A DNA stretch of 64,000 nucleotides, from the NCBI GenBank assembly GCA_031216915.1, contig CM062297.1:178674356-178738355 (forward strand), written 5' to 3'. Positions within the stretch are counted from its first letter, which is position 1. Each line of letters starts with the position of its first letter. Below, piece after piece: positions 53,769 through 64,000 of the stretch. A model generated the notes under the pieces. That model ran no database searches. It saw only the letters and a list, made by a program, of their open reading frames with translations, and had not been told where the DNA came from. A program made the position numbers and the translations under genes. The stretch comes from Pictodentalium vernedei. Lineage: Eukaryota > Mollusca > Scaphopoda > Dentaliida > Dentaliidae.

Positions 53769-56700
53769 TTGTTAGCTCACCTGATTTTCAGTCAGGAGAG
53801 ATATAATGATCACTCACCATCCGGCGTCCGTGAACATGGTGTTTGCGTCTTCTCCTCCCAAACCGCAGAACCAATTTAATTGATATTTGAGATAATAGTT
53901 TGTTTTGACATCACAATTTGATTTTGTTCAAATCAAGTTGCCTCGCCCATTGGTAGGGCCGCACCCAAAAAGTGTGCTGAAATCTTAAAAAATTTTCTTC
54001 TCATGAACCAGCAGTAGCAAAGACTTGATATTTGGTGTGCAGCTTCCTTTTGAGGTGTAGACTCAGATTTGTTCAAGAGCAGTTTGTGGGGCTATATTTG
54101 GCGTCGTAATGGGAGGGGCAAGAATATTTGCCTCTCCCAAAATTTCTTTTTTCCAAACCGAGAGGCAAATTTGGACCAAATTTGATATGAGGGCGTATTG
54201 GGTCATAAGTACTTAATTTATGCAAAAAAAAATTTTCCCGTCGCCCCATGGGAACCGCAGGAGCTAAAAATAGAAAAAAATTAAAACGCCCATATCTCCA
54301 AAACTACACGGCACTGAGAATTCTTATTTGTTGTGAAGCTTCCTTAAGACCAACAGAATGGAATGGTAAAAAAAAAAATTGCCATCGGTTTTATCATGGG
54401 GTACTTTTTGGGGACTTTGAAAAAGTGTTGAGTCAGCATTTTTTAACACTGTGGATAATGGGAAAAACATATAAGACTACTTTTCTCCCAAACCACTGCT
54501 CCAAAAGCTTTCAAATTTCACATATAACATCTTTGGAAGATTGTTTCACAGGTTTATTGAAATCAATTCCCTGGGTGCATATTTGGGCTCTCTATGGGAG
54601 CCCAAATGTTTAAATTAGTGCAGTATGAGGAGTATTTTTTAAAAATCTTCTTCAGATCTACCAATAAGAATCTTTTGATATTTGGTATGCAGCATTCTTG
54701 GGGGGGGGGGGGGGGGGGGGGGATTCAAGTTTGTTCAAGCCAAGTCCCTGGGTTCATATTTAGGCTGAAAATTTGGGGTCCCGTTGCGGACTTAGAAATT
54801 TTGGACCAAAATCCTGAAATTTTGTTTTTGTTTTTTTATGTGTTTCGGTCAATTTTAAGACAAAAAAACATTTTTTTTTACACTCAAAATTTGGGGTCCG
54901 GGTGGGACTTGGAAAATTTTTGACCAAAATCTGGAAATTTTTTTTTTTGTTTTTTATACGTTTTGGTCAATTTTAAGACAAAAAAAATTTTTTTTTTTTA
55001 CAATGAAAATTTGGGGTCTGGGTTGGACTTAGAAAATTTTGGATCAAAATCGGAAATTTTTTTTCCTGTCGCCCCATGGGAACCGCAGGAGCTTTTTTTT
55101 TTAGGACAAAAATTTTTTTTTTTTTTTTACAATGAAAATTTGGGGTCCTGGTGGGACTTAAAAAATTTTGGACCAAAATCCAGAATTCTTTTTTTTTTTA
55201 TGCATTTCGGTCAATTTTAAGACTTGGGGTCCGGGTGGGACTTGGAAAAATTTGGACCAAAATCCGGATTTTTTTTGTTGTTTTTTTATGCATTTCGGTC
55301 AATTTTAAGACAAAAAAAAAAATAATTTTTTTTACACTGAAAATTTGGGGTCTGGGTGGGACTTGGAAAATTTTGGACCAAAATCCGAAATTTTTTTTTT
55401 TTTTTATGTGTGTCGGTCAATTTTAAGACAAAAAAAATTTATTTTTTTTTACACTGAAAATTTGGGGTCCGGGTGGGACTTGGAAAATTTTGGACCAAAT
55501 TCCGGAAATTTTTGTTGTTGTTTTTTATGAGTTTCGGTCAATTTTAAGACAAAAATTTTTTTTTTTTTTACCCTGAAAATTTGGGGTCTGGGTGGGACTT
55601 AAATTTTGGACCAAAATCCGAAATTTTTTGGGGGGTTTTTTATGCGCTTCAGTCAATTATAAGACAAAAAAAATAATTTTTTTTTACACTGAAAATTTGG
55701 GGTCCGGGTGGGACTTAAATTTGGGACCAAAATCAGGAAATTTTTTTTTTGTTTTTTATGCGTTTCGGTCAATTTTAAGACAAAAAAAAATTATTTTTTT
55801 TTACACTGAAAATTTGGGGTCCGGGTGGGACTTAAATTTGGGACCAAAATCAGGAAATTTTTTTTTTTGTTTTTTATACGTTTTGGTCAATTTTAAGACA
55901 AAAAAAATTTTTTTTTTTTTACAATGAAAATTTGGGGTCTGGGTTGGACTTAGAAAATTTTGGATCAAAATCGGAAATTTTTTTTCCTGTCGCCCCATGG
56001 GAACCGCAGGAGCTTTTTTTTTTAGGACAAAAATTTTTTTTTTTTTTTTACAATGAAAATTTGGGGTCCTGGTGGGACTTAGAAAATTTTGGACCAAAAT
56101 CCAGAATTCTTTTTTTTTTTATGCATTTCGGTCAATTTTAAGACTTGGGGTCCGGGTGGGACTTGGAAAAATTTGGACCAAAATCCAGATTTTTTTTGTT
56201 GTTTTTTTATGCATTTCGGTCAATTTTAAGACAAAAAAAAAAATAATTTTTTTTACACTGAAAATTTGGGGTCTGGGTGGGACTTGGAAAATTTTGGACC
56301 AAAATCCGAAATTTTTTTTTTTTTTTATGTGTGTCGGTCAATTTTAAGACAAAAAAAAATTATTTTTTTTTACACTGAAAATTTGGGGTCCGGGTGGGAC
56401 TTGGAAAATTTTGGACCAAATTCCGGAAATTTTTGTTGTTGTTTTTTTTGTTTTTTATGAGTTTCGGTCAATTTTAAGACAAAATTTTTTTTTTTTTTTA
56501 CCCTGAAAATTTGGGATCTGGGTGGGACTTAAATTTTGGACCAAAATCCAAAATTTTTTGGGGGGTTTTTTATGCGCTTCAGTCAATTATAAGACAAAAA
56601 AAATAATTTTTTTTTACACTGAAAATTTGGGGTCCGGGTGGGACTTAAATTTGGGACCAAAATCAGGAAATTTTTTTTTTGTTTTTTATGCGTTTCGGTC

Positions 56701-57180
56701 AATTTTAAGACAAAAAAAATTTTTTTTGTTTTACACTGAAAATTTGGGGTCCGGGTGGGACTTGAATTTGGGACCAAAATCAGGAAATTTTTTTTTTGTT
56801 TTTTATGCGTTTCGGTCAATTTTAAGACAAAAAAAAATTATTTTTTTTTACACTGAAAATTTGGGGTCCGGGTGGGACCAAAATCCGGAAATTAGTTTTT
56901 TGTTTTTTTATGCGTTCTAAGAAGAAAAAAAGAATTAGTCTGAAAATATTTTGTTTGGGAAAAAAATCTGTTTTTTATGCGTTTATCTCAATTTTGGGAC
57001 GTAAAAGTGCAGAAACTGAAAATAGAAGGAAAATCCTGTGTATTGTGTGGGCACAATCGCTTCATCTAGTTGGTATATGCTTTTCTTAGGAGGGGCGTAT
57101 GCAGCTTATTCAAGTCCCTGGTTTGATATTTAGACTACCATGTCAGGTGAGCGCCCGCAGGCCCCCTGGGGCCTCTTGTT
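53769..57180 (+). mobile_element. Helentron/HINE-like element, copy 3, with expanded core
   Basis: Starts TTGTTAGCTCACCTGATTTT with a fold-back CCTGA...TCAGG, followed by CCGGCGTCCGTG and the shared leader (GATATTTGGTGTGCAGCTTC, GGGTCATAAGTACTTAA, CGCCCCATGGGAACCGCAGG). Only one unit of the usual tandem core (54640-54770, with a 24-G run) is followed by a different 2.2-kb array. Ends GTCAGGTGAGCG, the hairpin AGGCCCCCTGGGGCCT, CTTGTT at 57180. Confidence 0.65.
54770..56930 (+). repeat. 125-bp satellite with ~920-bp higher-order repeat
   Basis: The unit is GAAAATTTGGGGTCcGGGTG, GGACTT(GG)AAAATTTTGGACC, AAAATCcGGAAATTTTT..., TTTCGGTCAATTTTAAGACA plus A- and T-runs. Blocks starting TTTTTATACGTTTTGGTC at 54951 and 55871 are offset by 920 bases, and TATGCGCTTCAGTCAATTAT at 55641 and 56571 by 930, so several units are duplicated together. 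Each block contains TGTCGCCCCATGGGAACCGC AGGAGC, a piece of the host element's own leader (54239). Confidence 0.85.
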
Positions 57181-57790
57181 CATATTAATATCACTGATTA
57201 TTGACCTATCTACGTATTCCAAATGCGGTATACATTTAGAAGCTTGCGATTTTAGTAACCGGGAGCCTTTTAGGCGACTATATATTATTCATTACTGCTT
57301 TTTCACTGATTCCAGGCAGCTTCCCTCTTTGTTTTGAAGGTGTTAATTCCTTCAAAAAAGAGGGGGGGCATTTCTCTTTACCTCTTCTGGCCTTATAATA
57401 AGTGTGTAACTATGAGTGAAGCTGATATTGTCTATAGATTATACTGATCTTATGTACAGCTTGTTGCTTTATATACGGCTCTGGGTGTTAGTCTCCAACT
57501 CTCTGACACGTTTTTCCTAATTTTAAGTGTCTTATTCCGGACTAGCCTTAAAATTGGGAGCTTGTTACACCCAATTAGCGTAATCATTTATGCTAAGTAA
57601 TAAGGAATCACTCTGGAGATTGCTCATTATTTCAATGGTATATCCTTCTCTATTGATGTATAGAGAGGGATATATGTAATTCCTAAAATTTGTAATCTCC
57701 TATTCACCTTGGGAGTCCTACTGCAGGCTAAGGAGCTGAATTTTAGTCTGCTATTCCTTTAAGTCCTAGGCCCTCCTGCCTTTTTACTAT
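57181..57790. other. Unassigned noncoding stretch
   Basis: Nothing recognised. Hairpin-like pair ACTAGCCTTAAAATTgGG / CCtAATTTTAAG-type near 57510-57560. Confidence 0.3.
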
Positions 57791-58182
57791 TTAGCTAAGT
57801 CTGGGCCATTGTCTCTAGTATAAAAATATGATAAATTTAAAGTAATTTGTATATTTTTTATACCTACCAGTGACACAGACGGGGATAGCCCTCCCATGAG
57901 TGGGCACTCATACCTCCCCGCTGAGTTATAACATTAGTCGGCACAACTAGGAAGAATGATGCTTGGCGCCAATTCCGGTCTCTTCCTGGGTTCTGCGCAT
58001 GTGCAGTACTAAAAGTATGGAGGGCCAGATAGGACTTTTAAATTTTGGTATTGTATTTAAATTTTGGGGATTGGTGGGTTAAAAATTTGTGTTTGGCCCT
58101 TGATATTGTTGAGTTTGCACCAGCTAAGTCTGGGCCATTAGTAAGTATAAGAAATATACAAATTACTTTAAATTTATCATTT
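57791..58182. repeat. Paired direct and inverted repeats
   Basis: AGCTAAGTCTGGGCCATT occurs at about 57791 and 58121 (direct). GATAAATTTAAAGTAATTTG with TATATTT (about 57829-57856) recurs inverted at 58150-58180. Combined direct and inverted terminal pieces are reminiscent of DIRS-type retroelement ends, but no tyrosine recombinase was found. Confidence 0.5.
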
Positions 58183-59533
58183 TTCATCAAATCTAGTCAT
58201 CGCTGCTGTTAAGAGCCCAAAAAAAAATAATGGTTTGGTTCCGGTTATCCGACCGACCCTAATTTTGCACCCCGACCATAATGATTTTTTTATTGAAATT
58301 GAAAAAGAAACACAAAAAAGCATACAAACGCCAACTTTTACAACAACGACACAAATATGTCAAATAGTGCTGGGTGATTTTTTGGTATACCGATTTATAT
58401 ATATAATGAGTACCATGTTCAAAACTCATCGACAAATTAAATCATAAGTGGTAATTGTATACCAAAGTTGTTTTTATTCTGGCATGCAAATTTCAACTTG
58501 TTTATCACGGTTTACAAGAAGTGAATTTACTTCACTGATGCGAATTACTGTTGGTTTAAATTTGGGTCTTTCCCTTTTTACCACCCTGTCTAACCTCGCA
58601 GACTGTGGGACCTTTCTTTATTACTTTTCATTCTAAACTGTTCAAGTAGTTTGTTTCGCATTCACCATTATTACGAAAACGATAGAACATTGTTTACCTC
58701 TAATTTGTCAAAAACAAGTGGAGGTGAAAAGCCACAATCACGTGTACTGCATTACACAAAGGTTGCATAGTCAGTCACATTGAACAATCGACCAATCGCA
58801 TTCCTGCTATTTAAAACCAGGAAATTTTTCTTGGGGAAACTCCAAGGGATTCCCTGTAGATTTACACTTGTAAATCAAAGTGATTGGCTGTTGGCACACG
58901 GTGATGTCATGATAGCATCTTGCCTTCAAAATAGTGTACATGCAAGTGTTTGATACAAGACCGACGCAAGTTACATTGTTTTCAAATAAACATCAAATAA
59001 ACAAAAGCAAGTCATTTGTGCTTCCCCTGCCAAGATAAATATGATGATACTTAACCAGTCCATTTATACCACAATCACTTAAAATGTCAATTTATTTCAT
59101 GAGGTGAGGTGCGCTAATTTTAAAACTTTCCATGGTAAAGTGAGACGTGCGAACGCACACTTCAAGAAGATCAGTTCAGAATATGAGGGCAGCTGATGAT
59201 AATATTATCAAGACACCGATGAGTCCATTTCATTTTGAAGTTGCGGAGTTACACCCGAAATGTTCTCTACAATCGTGAATAAAGCATCTGCTGATAAACT
59301 GCCATTTTTGGTGCGAATTTTGCAATTCAGACTCAACAGAATATCAAAGCAGTATATTTCAGTCACAACTGTTGGCAGAATTTGGGCCTAAAAATTACCT
59401 CTAGCACAAATTCAAGGGAAAAAAAAAATAAATAAATATCCCAACCCTATTTTTTTCTGCTATGTAACCGGAACCAAACTATTAATTTTTTTTTGGCCTA
59501 AGCAGCCATGACTAGATTTGGTGAAAAATATCT
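58183..59533. mobile_element. TIR element of about 1.35 kb
   Basis: Left end TTTTTCATCAAATCTAGTCA, TCGCTGCT, then AAAAAAAAATAATGGTTTGG, TTCCGGTTA; the right end on the minus strand reads TTTTTCACCAAATCTAGTCA, TGGCTGCT and the same continuation. TIRs are about 70 bp. Flanking TATC on both sides could be the target duplication. The interior is AT-rich and without a supportable transposase frame. Confidence 0.7.
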
Positions 59534-61047
59534 TGAAAATACTCGGCAGGTTCCGAGTTAAACAATTTCTGGGAAATGTTGGGCAAATGCCTCTGTGCCC
59601 CACTGGTTCCTCAGGGTTCGTACAAAAATGAAAATTACTTGAATTTAGACCCTTTCCTTGAAAAGTGCTTGAATTCGTTTATATCCTTGAAAAGTATGTG
59701 ATTTTCCACCACTTTCCTTGAAAAGTACTTGAATTTAGTTTTTATTACACTTCCATTAAACTTTAAACCCTTGTATTTAACGGAATCGCTGCTATGACAT
59801 AAATGTTTCTGTATTCTACTGGTGATGTACAAGCCGGACATTTTTTCCCAGCACTGTTTATACTAGTTTCTTTCCTGTCAAGTCATTAATTATGCTTCGA
59901 AAAGTTTCCAAATTTTGTTATACAATTATCGATCATCTGTCGCGTAGTGTGAAAATGAAAACGTCCAAACCAAAATACAGTTCACAAAAAAGTAGTTAAC
60001 CAAAAATGAGATAATATTAAAAACAATCATTTCCAACCACAACATTAACCCAGTCCTGTGGCCGTCTCGTCTGCAGATCCCCATATAACCAAAGATCGTC
60101 AACTTTATTTCGGTAAATCTTCGGGCAGCCTGACACGCTTCAAACTTCTTTTAAAAAAGTTTCTCCCTGCTGATTTGCAAATCTGCCCAAATTTGTACTT
60201 ATATTTTCACTATCAGTAATAGCCACCAAATGGTTAGGCGTGAATGGACACCAGCCAAATAGAAACAGCTATACAAATTTCAACAAACAATAGAAAAGAT
60301 ATTAAATGAATATAATTTTTAGACTGGTTCCCAATAGGTTGTTTTGATTTTTTATCCATCAATTTGATTAGGATAGCGACAAGCAAAACAAACAGACTCT
60401 TCACCTTTGAGTTTAAACATCAGAATTAAAATTTGTTTATTTAACTGAATTTTAATGCATGGAATGTGTAATAAACACAGAATGCGATGTGTGTTTGAAT
60501 CGGTTGGTGTTTTACATCGTGTTCTGTCTATATCTACAACCCTTGAGACCATAACTTTCATGATAATCCACCCTGCATATGTGCATAAAATCAGTTGGAG
60601 ACACACACAGAAAACTGCATCTCTTTCATCTCTGCATAAAGGTCCTGAACTATAACTCCCAGAATTCAGTTACGTCATAATTTTGCCACAAGAAGCTCTA
60701 CCGTTCCCAAGGAGAGTTGACCAGATAGAATAATTCTCATTGCAAATTGACATGTCACGAAAAACTAATGTTTACTGCAACTTTTTTGTGTCTTTTTCTT
60801 TTGATTTCATTGCATACTGGCATACTTGAAGCAGTAGAAATCAGGTGATATATGGTTCCCAAAAAATCATACCATTTGTTTTGGGAACTCCAGATAATTA
60901 TTGGAAGCAATCAAATATAAAATATATGGTTTTTATTGATATAAAAATAAGGGTGATATTTGATGACAAGCCACCGATTATTAATTATGTGTGCTGGAAG
61001 TGGGTTTTAGAATAAATTTGAACCTCTCAACTTTACTTAGGAATGAT
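59534..61047. other. Noncoding stretch
   Basis: Three imperfect copies of TCCTTGAAAAGTgCTTGAAT (about 59650-59735), a motif I recall as dispersed in animal genomes. Nothing else recognised. Confidence 0.4.
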
Positions 61048-61293
61048 TTATCCCTTTACCCAACGTAACACCCAAAACCGACCAGCACTATTCACAAAAA
61101 TCGCCAATTAATTTTCATTATTTTTTCATTTTTTTTCTCAAAACAGAGGTTATGACACTTCATTGGAATGAGCTTGTCAAACTCATTCCAATGAAGGGTC
61201 ATAACCTATGTTTTTGAGACAGAAAATGAAAAAAATTAGTCAAGAATTTTGTTTTCAAGTGTTGTCTGCTTTTCATGTTAGGTAAAGGGTTAA
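61048..61293 (+). mobile_element. TTAA-flanked MITE, family 1, copy F
   Basis: Right TTAA at 61290-61293; left site mutated to TTAT (61048-61051). Ends CCCTTTACCCAACGTAACA and GTTAGGTAAAGGG. The central palindrome keeps paired changes relative to copies A-C (CTTCATTGGAATGAG pairs with CTCATTCCAATGAAG). Confidence 0.8.
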
Positions 61294-62060
61294 TTTTTTT
61301 TTTTTTCAAGCATCATTAAAGTTTAGATTGAGTAATGATTCAAATGCACTGTGGTAAAGTTTGGAAAAATATTTGGATTTACCATTTGATAAGGTGGGTT
61401 GTGAAGATAACTTTGCATTTGGTGAAATAATGTTTTTTGAAAGTTCACTTTTGGCATTTCCAAATTTTGTGTCATATTAAATACAATACAGAGTCGACCT
61501 GCGGTGACAGATCATCATAACAGTATGCATGCAATGAAAAATCATTTACACAGTCCATAAAAATTATTTAACTAGCGCCTGAATTTGATTCTCAGATGCC
61601 CATATTAGCCCTGTTCCTATGTCCCTGGCAACACACCTGTTGGTCAAGATTTCCTGAATAAAATAAATACAGACCATTTTTATTTTATTAGTCGAGTTTT
61701 AAAAAAAACCCTGACTATTGGTATGGCGAGCATCGGTCGGTGGGCGGGCGGGCGGGCTTTTTTGCTTATAACTTATTTGTTTCTGGACGGATTTTGATAA
61801 TATTTGGTATGTGTCTTGATATGCATATTCAACACCCGATGACGCGAAATAGAGCATGTCCATGCTTTTTCATCAGAGTTATTGCCCTTTGTTAAAATTG
61901 ACTAATTAGCTTAACTTGACAAAAGTCAAGATAAGCTATTGCCATCACACGCACGGAAGTCTGGCAGTCGGTGAGTCTGTTCACATTTTCTTTAGCACAG
62001 GCTACACCCCAAAATTCTTGTCCGATCATCACGATATTTCATATGCAGGTTCGAGGTCAT
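61294..62060. other. Noncoding stretch with GGGCGGGCGGGC repeat
   Basis: 61690-61760 has TTAGTCGAGTTTT and a CGGTCGGTGGGCGGGCGGGC simple repeat, then text like TTTTGATAATATTTGGTATG that resembles the leader of helentron-like elements. Probably the start of another tandem-core element continuing into the 145-bp array. Confidence 0.45.
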
Positions 62061-62750
62061 GTCTAGATGAGAATGTCTCCTTTTGGTCACAATCGGTCAA
62101 CTGTGATGGCTGTGCGAGCCAGAAACCCCAAAACCTGTAGCACAGTCTACAGGTTGTATTTATGCAGGTATTTCATTGTAACTTGGTAGGATGACTCCGT
62201 ATAGTGTCTAGATGAGAACGTCCCCTTTTGGTCGCGATCGGTCAACCGTAATGGCTATGCAAGCCCAAAACCTGAAAACCTTTAGCACAGTCAACAGGTC
62301 GTATTTATGTAGGGTTTTCATTGTAACTTGGTAGGATGTCCCAGTATAATGTCTAGATGAGAACATCATCTTTTGGTCACGGTAGGTCAACCGTGACGAC
62401 TGCACTGGCTTGAAACCCGAAAAACTTTAGCACAGTCTACAGGTTGTATTTATGAAGGGATTTTATTGTAACTTCATAGGATGACTCTGTATAATGTCTA
62501 GATGAGAATGTTGTATTTTGGTCGGGTTCAGTCAACTGTTACGGCTGCAGGGGCACGTTACCTAGATTTGTTTAGCACAGTCCACTGTTCATATTTATGA
62601 AGTGATTTCATTGTAACTTGAAAAGATAATTCTGTATGATGTCTAGATGAGACTGTCCTATTTGGTCACGCTCGGTCATCCGCCTGGTCACATGACCTAG
62701 ATTCCTTTAGCTCTGTCTACAGGTTGTTTCTATGAAGGGATGTCATTATC
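62061..62750 (+). repeat. 145-bp tandem repeat, five units
   Basis: GTCTAGATGA at 62061, 62206, 62351, 62496 and 62641: an exact 145-base step. Units diverge by substitution but not by length. The unit includes TTTTGGTCACgaTCGGTCAA, TTTAGCACAGTCTACAGGTT and TTTCATTGTAACTTGG. Confidence 0.9.
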
Positions 62751-64000
62751 CCCGCTTTCGTCGGGGATATTGTCGTTATCTCCGCCCGTCCGTACGTCCG
62801 TCCGTCTGTACGTCCGGCCGGTGTTACATTCACTTGCATTAATGTTTAAACTATGCTAATGTGTTCAGGTATCACCAGTACATGTGCATGAAGGTTTCGG
62901 GATTTTGATTTGGTTCCAAGTGGTTCCAGTGGAACCATTTTTATCCTTAGAAAATCTTTGTCCGCTCAAAGGTTCTTAGGGTATTGAATTCGATACGTTT
63001 AAACCATGTTAACATGTTCAGATAGCATCTGTAGATGTGCATGAAGGTTTCGGAATTTTGATTTGGGTCCAAGTGGTTCCAGTGGAACCACTTTTATCCT
63101 TAGAAAATCTTTGTCCGCTCAAAGGCTCTTAGGGTATTGAATTCGAAACTTTTAAACCATGTTAACATGTTCAGATAGCATCTGTAGATGTGCATGAAGG
63201 TTTCGGAATTTTGATTTGGGTCCAAGTGGTTCCAGTGGAACCACTTTTACCCTCAGAAAATCTTTGTCCGCTCAAAGGCTCTTAGGGTATTGAATTCGAA
63301 ACGTTTAAACCATGTTAACATGTTCAGATAGCATCTGTAGATGTGCATGAAGGTTTCGGAATTTTGATTTTGTTCCAGGTGGTTCCAGTGGAACCACTTT
63401 TATCCTTAGAAAATCTTTGTCCGCTCAAAGGTTCTTAGGGTATTGAATTCGAAACGTTTAAACCATGTTAACATGTTCAGATAGCATCTGTAGATGTGCA
63501 TGAAGGTTTCGGAATTTTGATTTGGGTCCAAGTGGTTCCAGTGGAACCACTTTTATCCTTACAAAATATTTGTCCGCTCAAAGGCTCTTAGGGTATTGAA
63601 TTCGAAATGTTTAAACCATGTTAACATGTTCAGATAGCATCTGTAGATGTGCATGAAGGTTTTGGAATTTTCATTTGGGTCCAAGTGGTTCCAGTGGAAC
63701 CACTTTTACCCTCAGAAAATCTTTGTCCGTTCAAAGGCTCTTAGGGTATTGAATTCGAAACGTTTAAACCATGTTAACATGTTCAGATAGCATCTGTAGA
63801 TGTGCATGAAGGTTTCGGAATTTTTATTTGGTTCCAGGTGTTTCCAGTGGAACCACTTTTATCCTTAGAAAATCTTTGTCCACACAAAGGCTCGTAGGGT
63901 ATTGAATTTGAAACGTTTAAACCATGTTAGCATGTTCAGATAGCATCTGTAGATGTGCATGAAGGTTTTGGAATTTTGATTTGGGTCCAAGTGGTTCCAG
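62751..64000 (+). repeat. 153-bp tandem array running off the window
   Basis: Starts with a hairpin (CCCCGCTTTCGTCGGGG) and a CGTCCGTACGTCCGTCCGTC simple repeat (62786-62820), then about seven nearly identical units; GTTCAGATAGCATCTGTAGA at 63016, 63169 and 63322 gives a 153-base period. Each unit holds the palindrome AGTGGTTCCAGTGGAACCAC(T), perfect apart from the central base. Truncated by the window end. Confidence 0.9.

Noticed and set aside
54594-56920. Many Phe/Lys-rich open frames of 60-130 codons
   Set aside because: All are the 125-bp satellite with A/T runs read in different phases, on both strands.

Overview
This window looks like intergenic or intronic DNA from a marine invertebrate, most likely a lophotrochozoan such as a mollusc or brachiopod; a deuterostome is not excluded. 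The support is indirect: an AT-rich base, very high transposon density, a CR1/L2-type LINE with an N-terminal 2A peptide, and helentron-like tandem-core elements ending in a GC hairpin plus CTTGTT, a type I recall from bivalves. I see no intact host protein-coding gene. There are two possible single exons (near 14.2 kb and 27.3 kb), a broken PIN-like gene fragment (36.15-36.66 kb), and one 100-base assembly gap (46287-46386).

Layout. 0.27-3.7 kb: a foldback element with 144-bp tandem arms, a CpG-dense minisatellite core and a perfect 9-bp target duplication. 4.0-6.9 kb and 12.1-12.4 kb: TTAA-flanked MITEs (two families) and a hAT-type MITE with a perfect 8-bp duplication. 6.9-11.4 kb: a decayed CR1/L2-like LINE (2A peptide, endonuclease, reverse transcriptase), split by a 1.1-kb element carrying CACGTG-palindrome arrays. 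15.5-26.1 kb, minus strand: a long Ty3/gypsy-type retroelement with gag, zinc knuckles, a Cys-rich segment, a MACRO DOMAIN, protease, RT, RNase H, integrase, an envelope-like gene and a possible extra ORF downstream. 33-35 kb and 41.5-44.5 kb: two copies of a long noncoding repeat, the second folded into a palindrome of about 1.9 kb. 37.8-39.8, 46.4-48.3 and 53.8-57.2 kb: three helentron/HINE-like elements, each with its own amplified internal repeat. 40.8, 45.2 and 49.5 kb: three copies of a SINE-like or LINE-3'-end repeat. 62.1-64 kb: exact 145-bp and 153-bp tandem arrays, the second running off the window.

The strongest candidate for an undescribed system is the 15.5-26.1 kb retroelement. 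A macro domain (the ADP-ribose-binding fold) with its recognisable motifs lies between the nucleocapsid zinc knuckles and the protease, on the same strand and inside one element. The element also carries an env-like gene with a signal peptide, an RVKR cleavage site and a transmembrane segment, and a possible accessory ORF; env and the accessory ORF each have a 3' splice-acceptor-like sequence just before their ATG. This copy is dead (stops, frameshifts, an RT deletion, catalytic Asp-to-Asn changes), so the claim depends on finding sister copies.

All coordinates come from reading the sequence by eye. Boundaries of degenerate repeats are approximate and no database search was possible.
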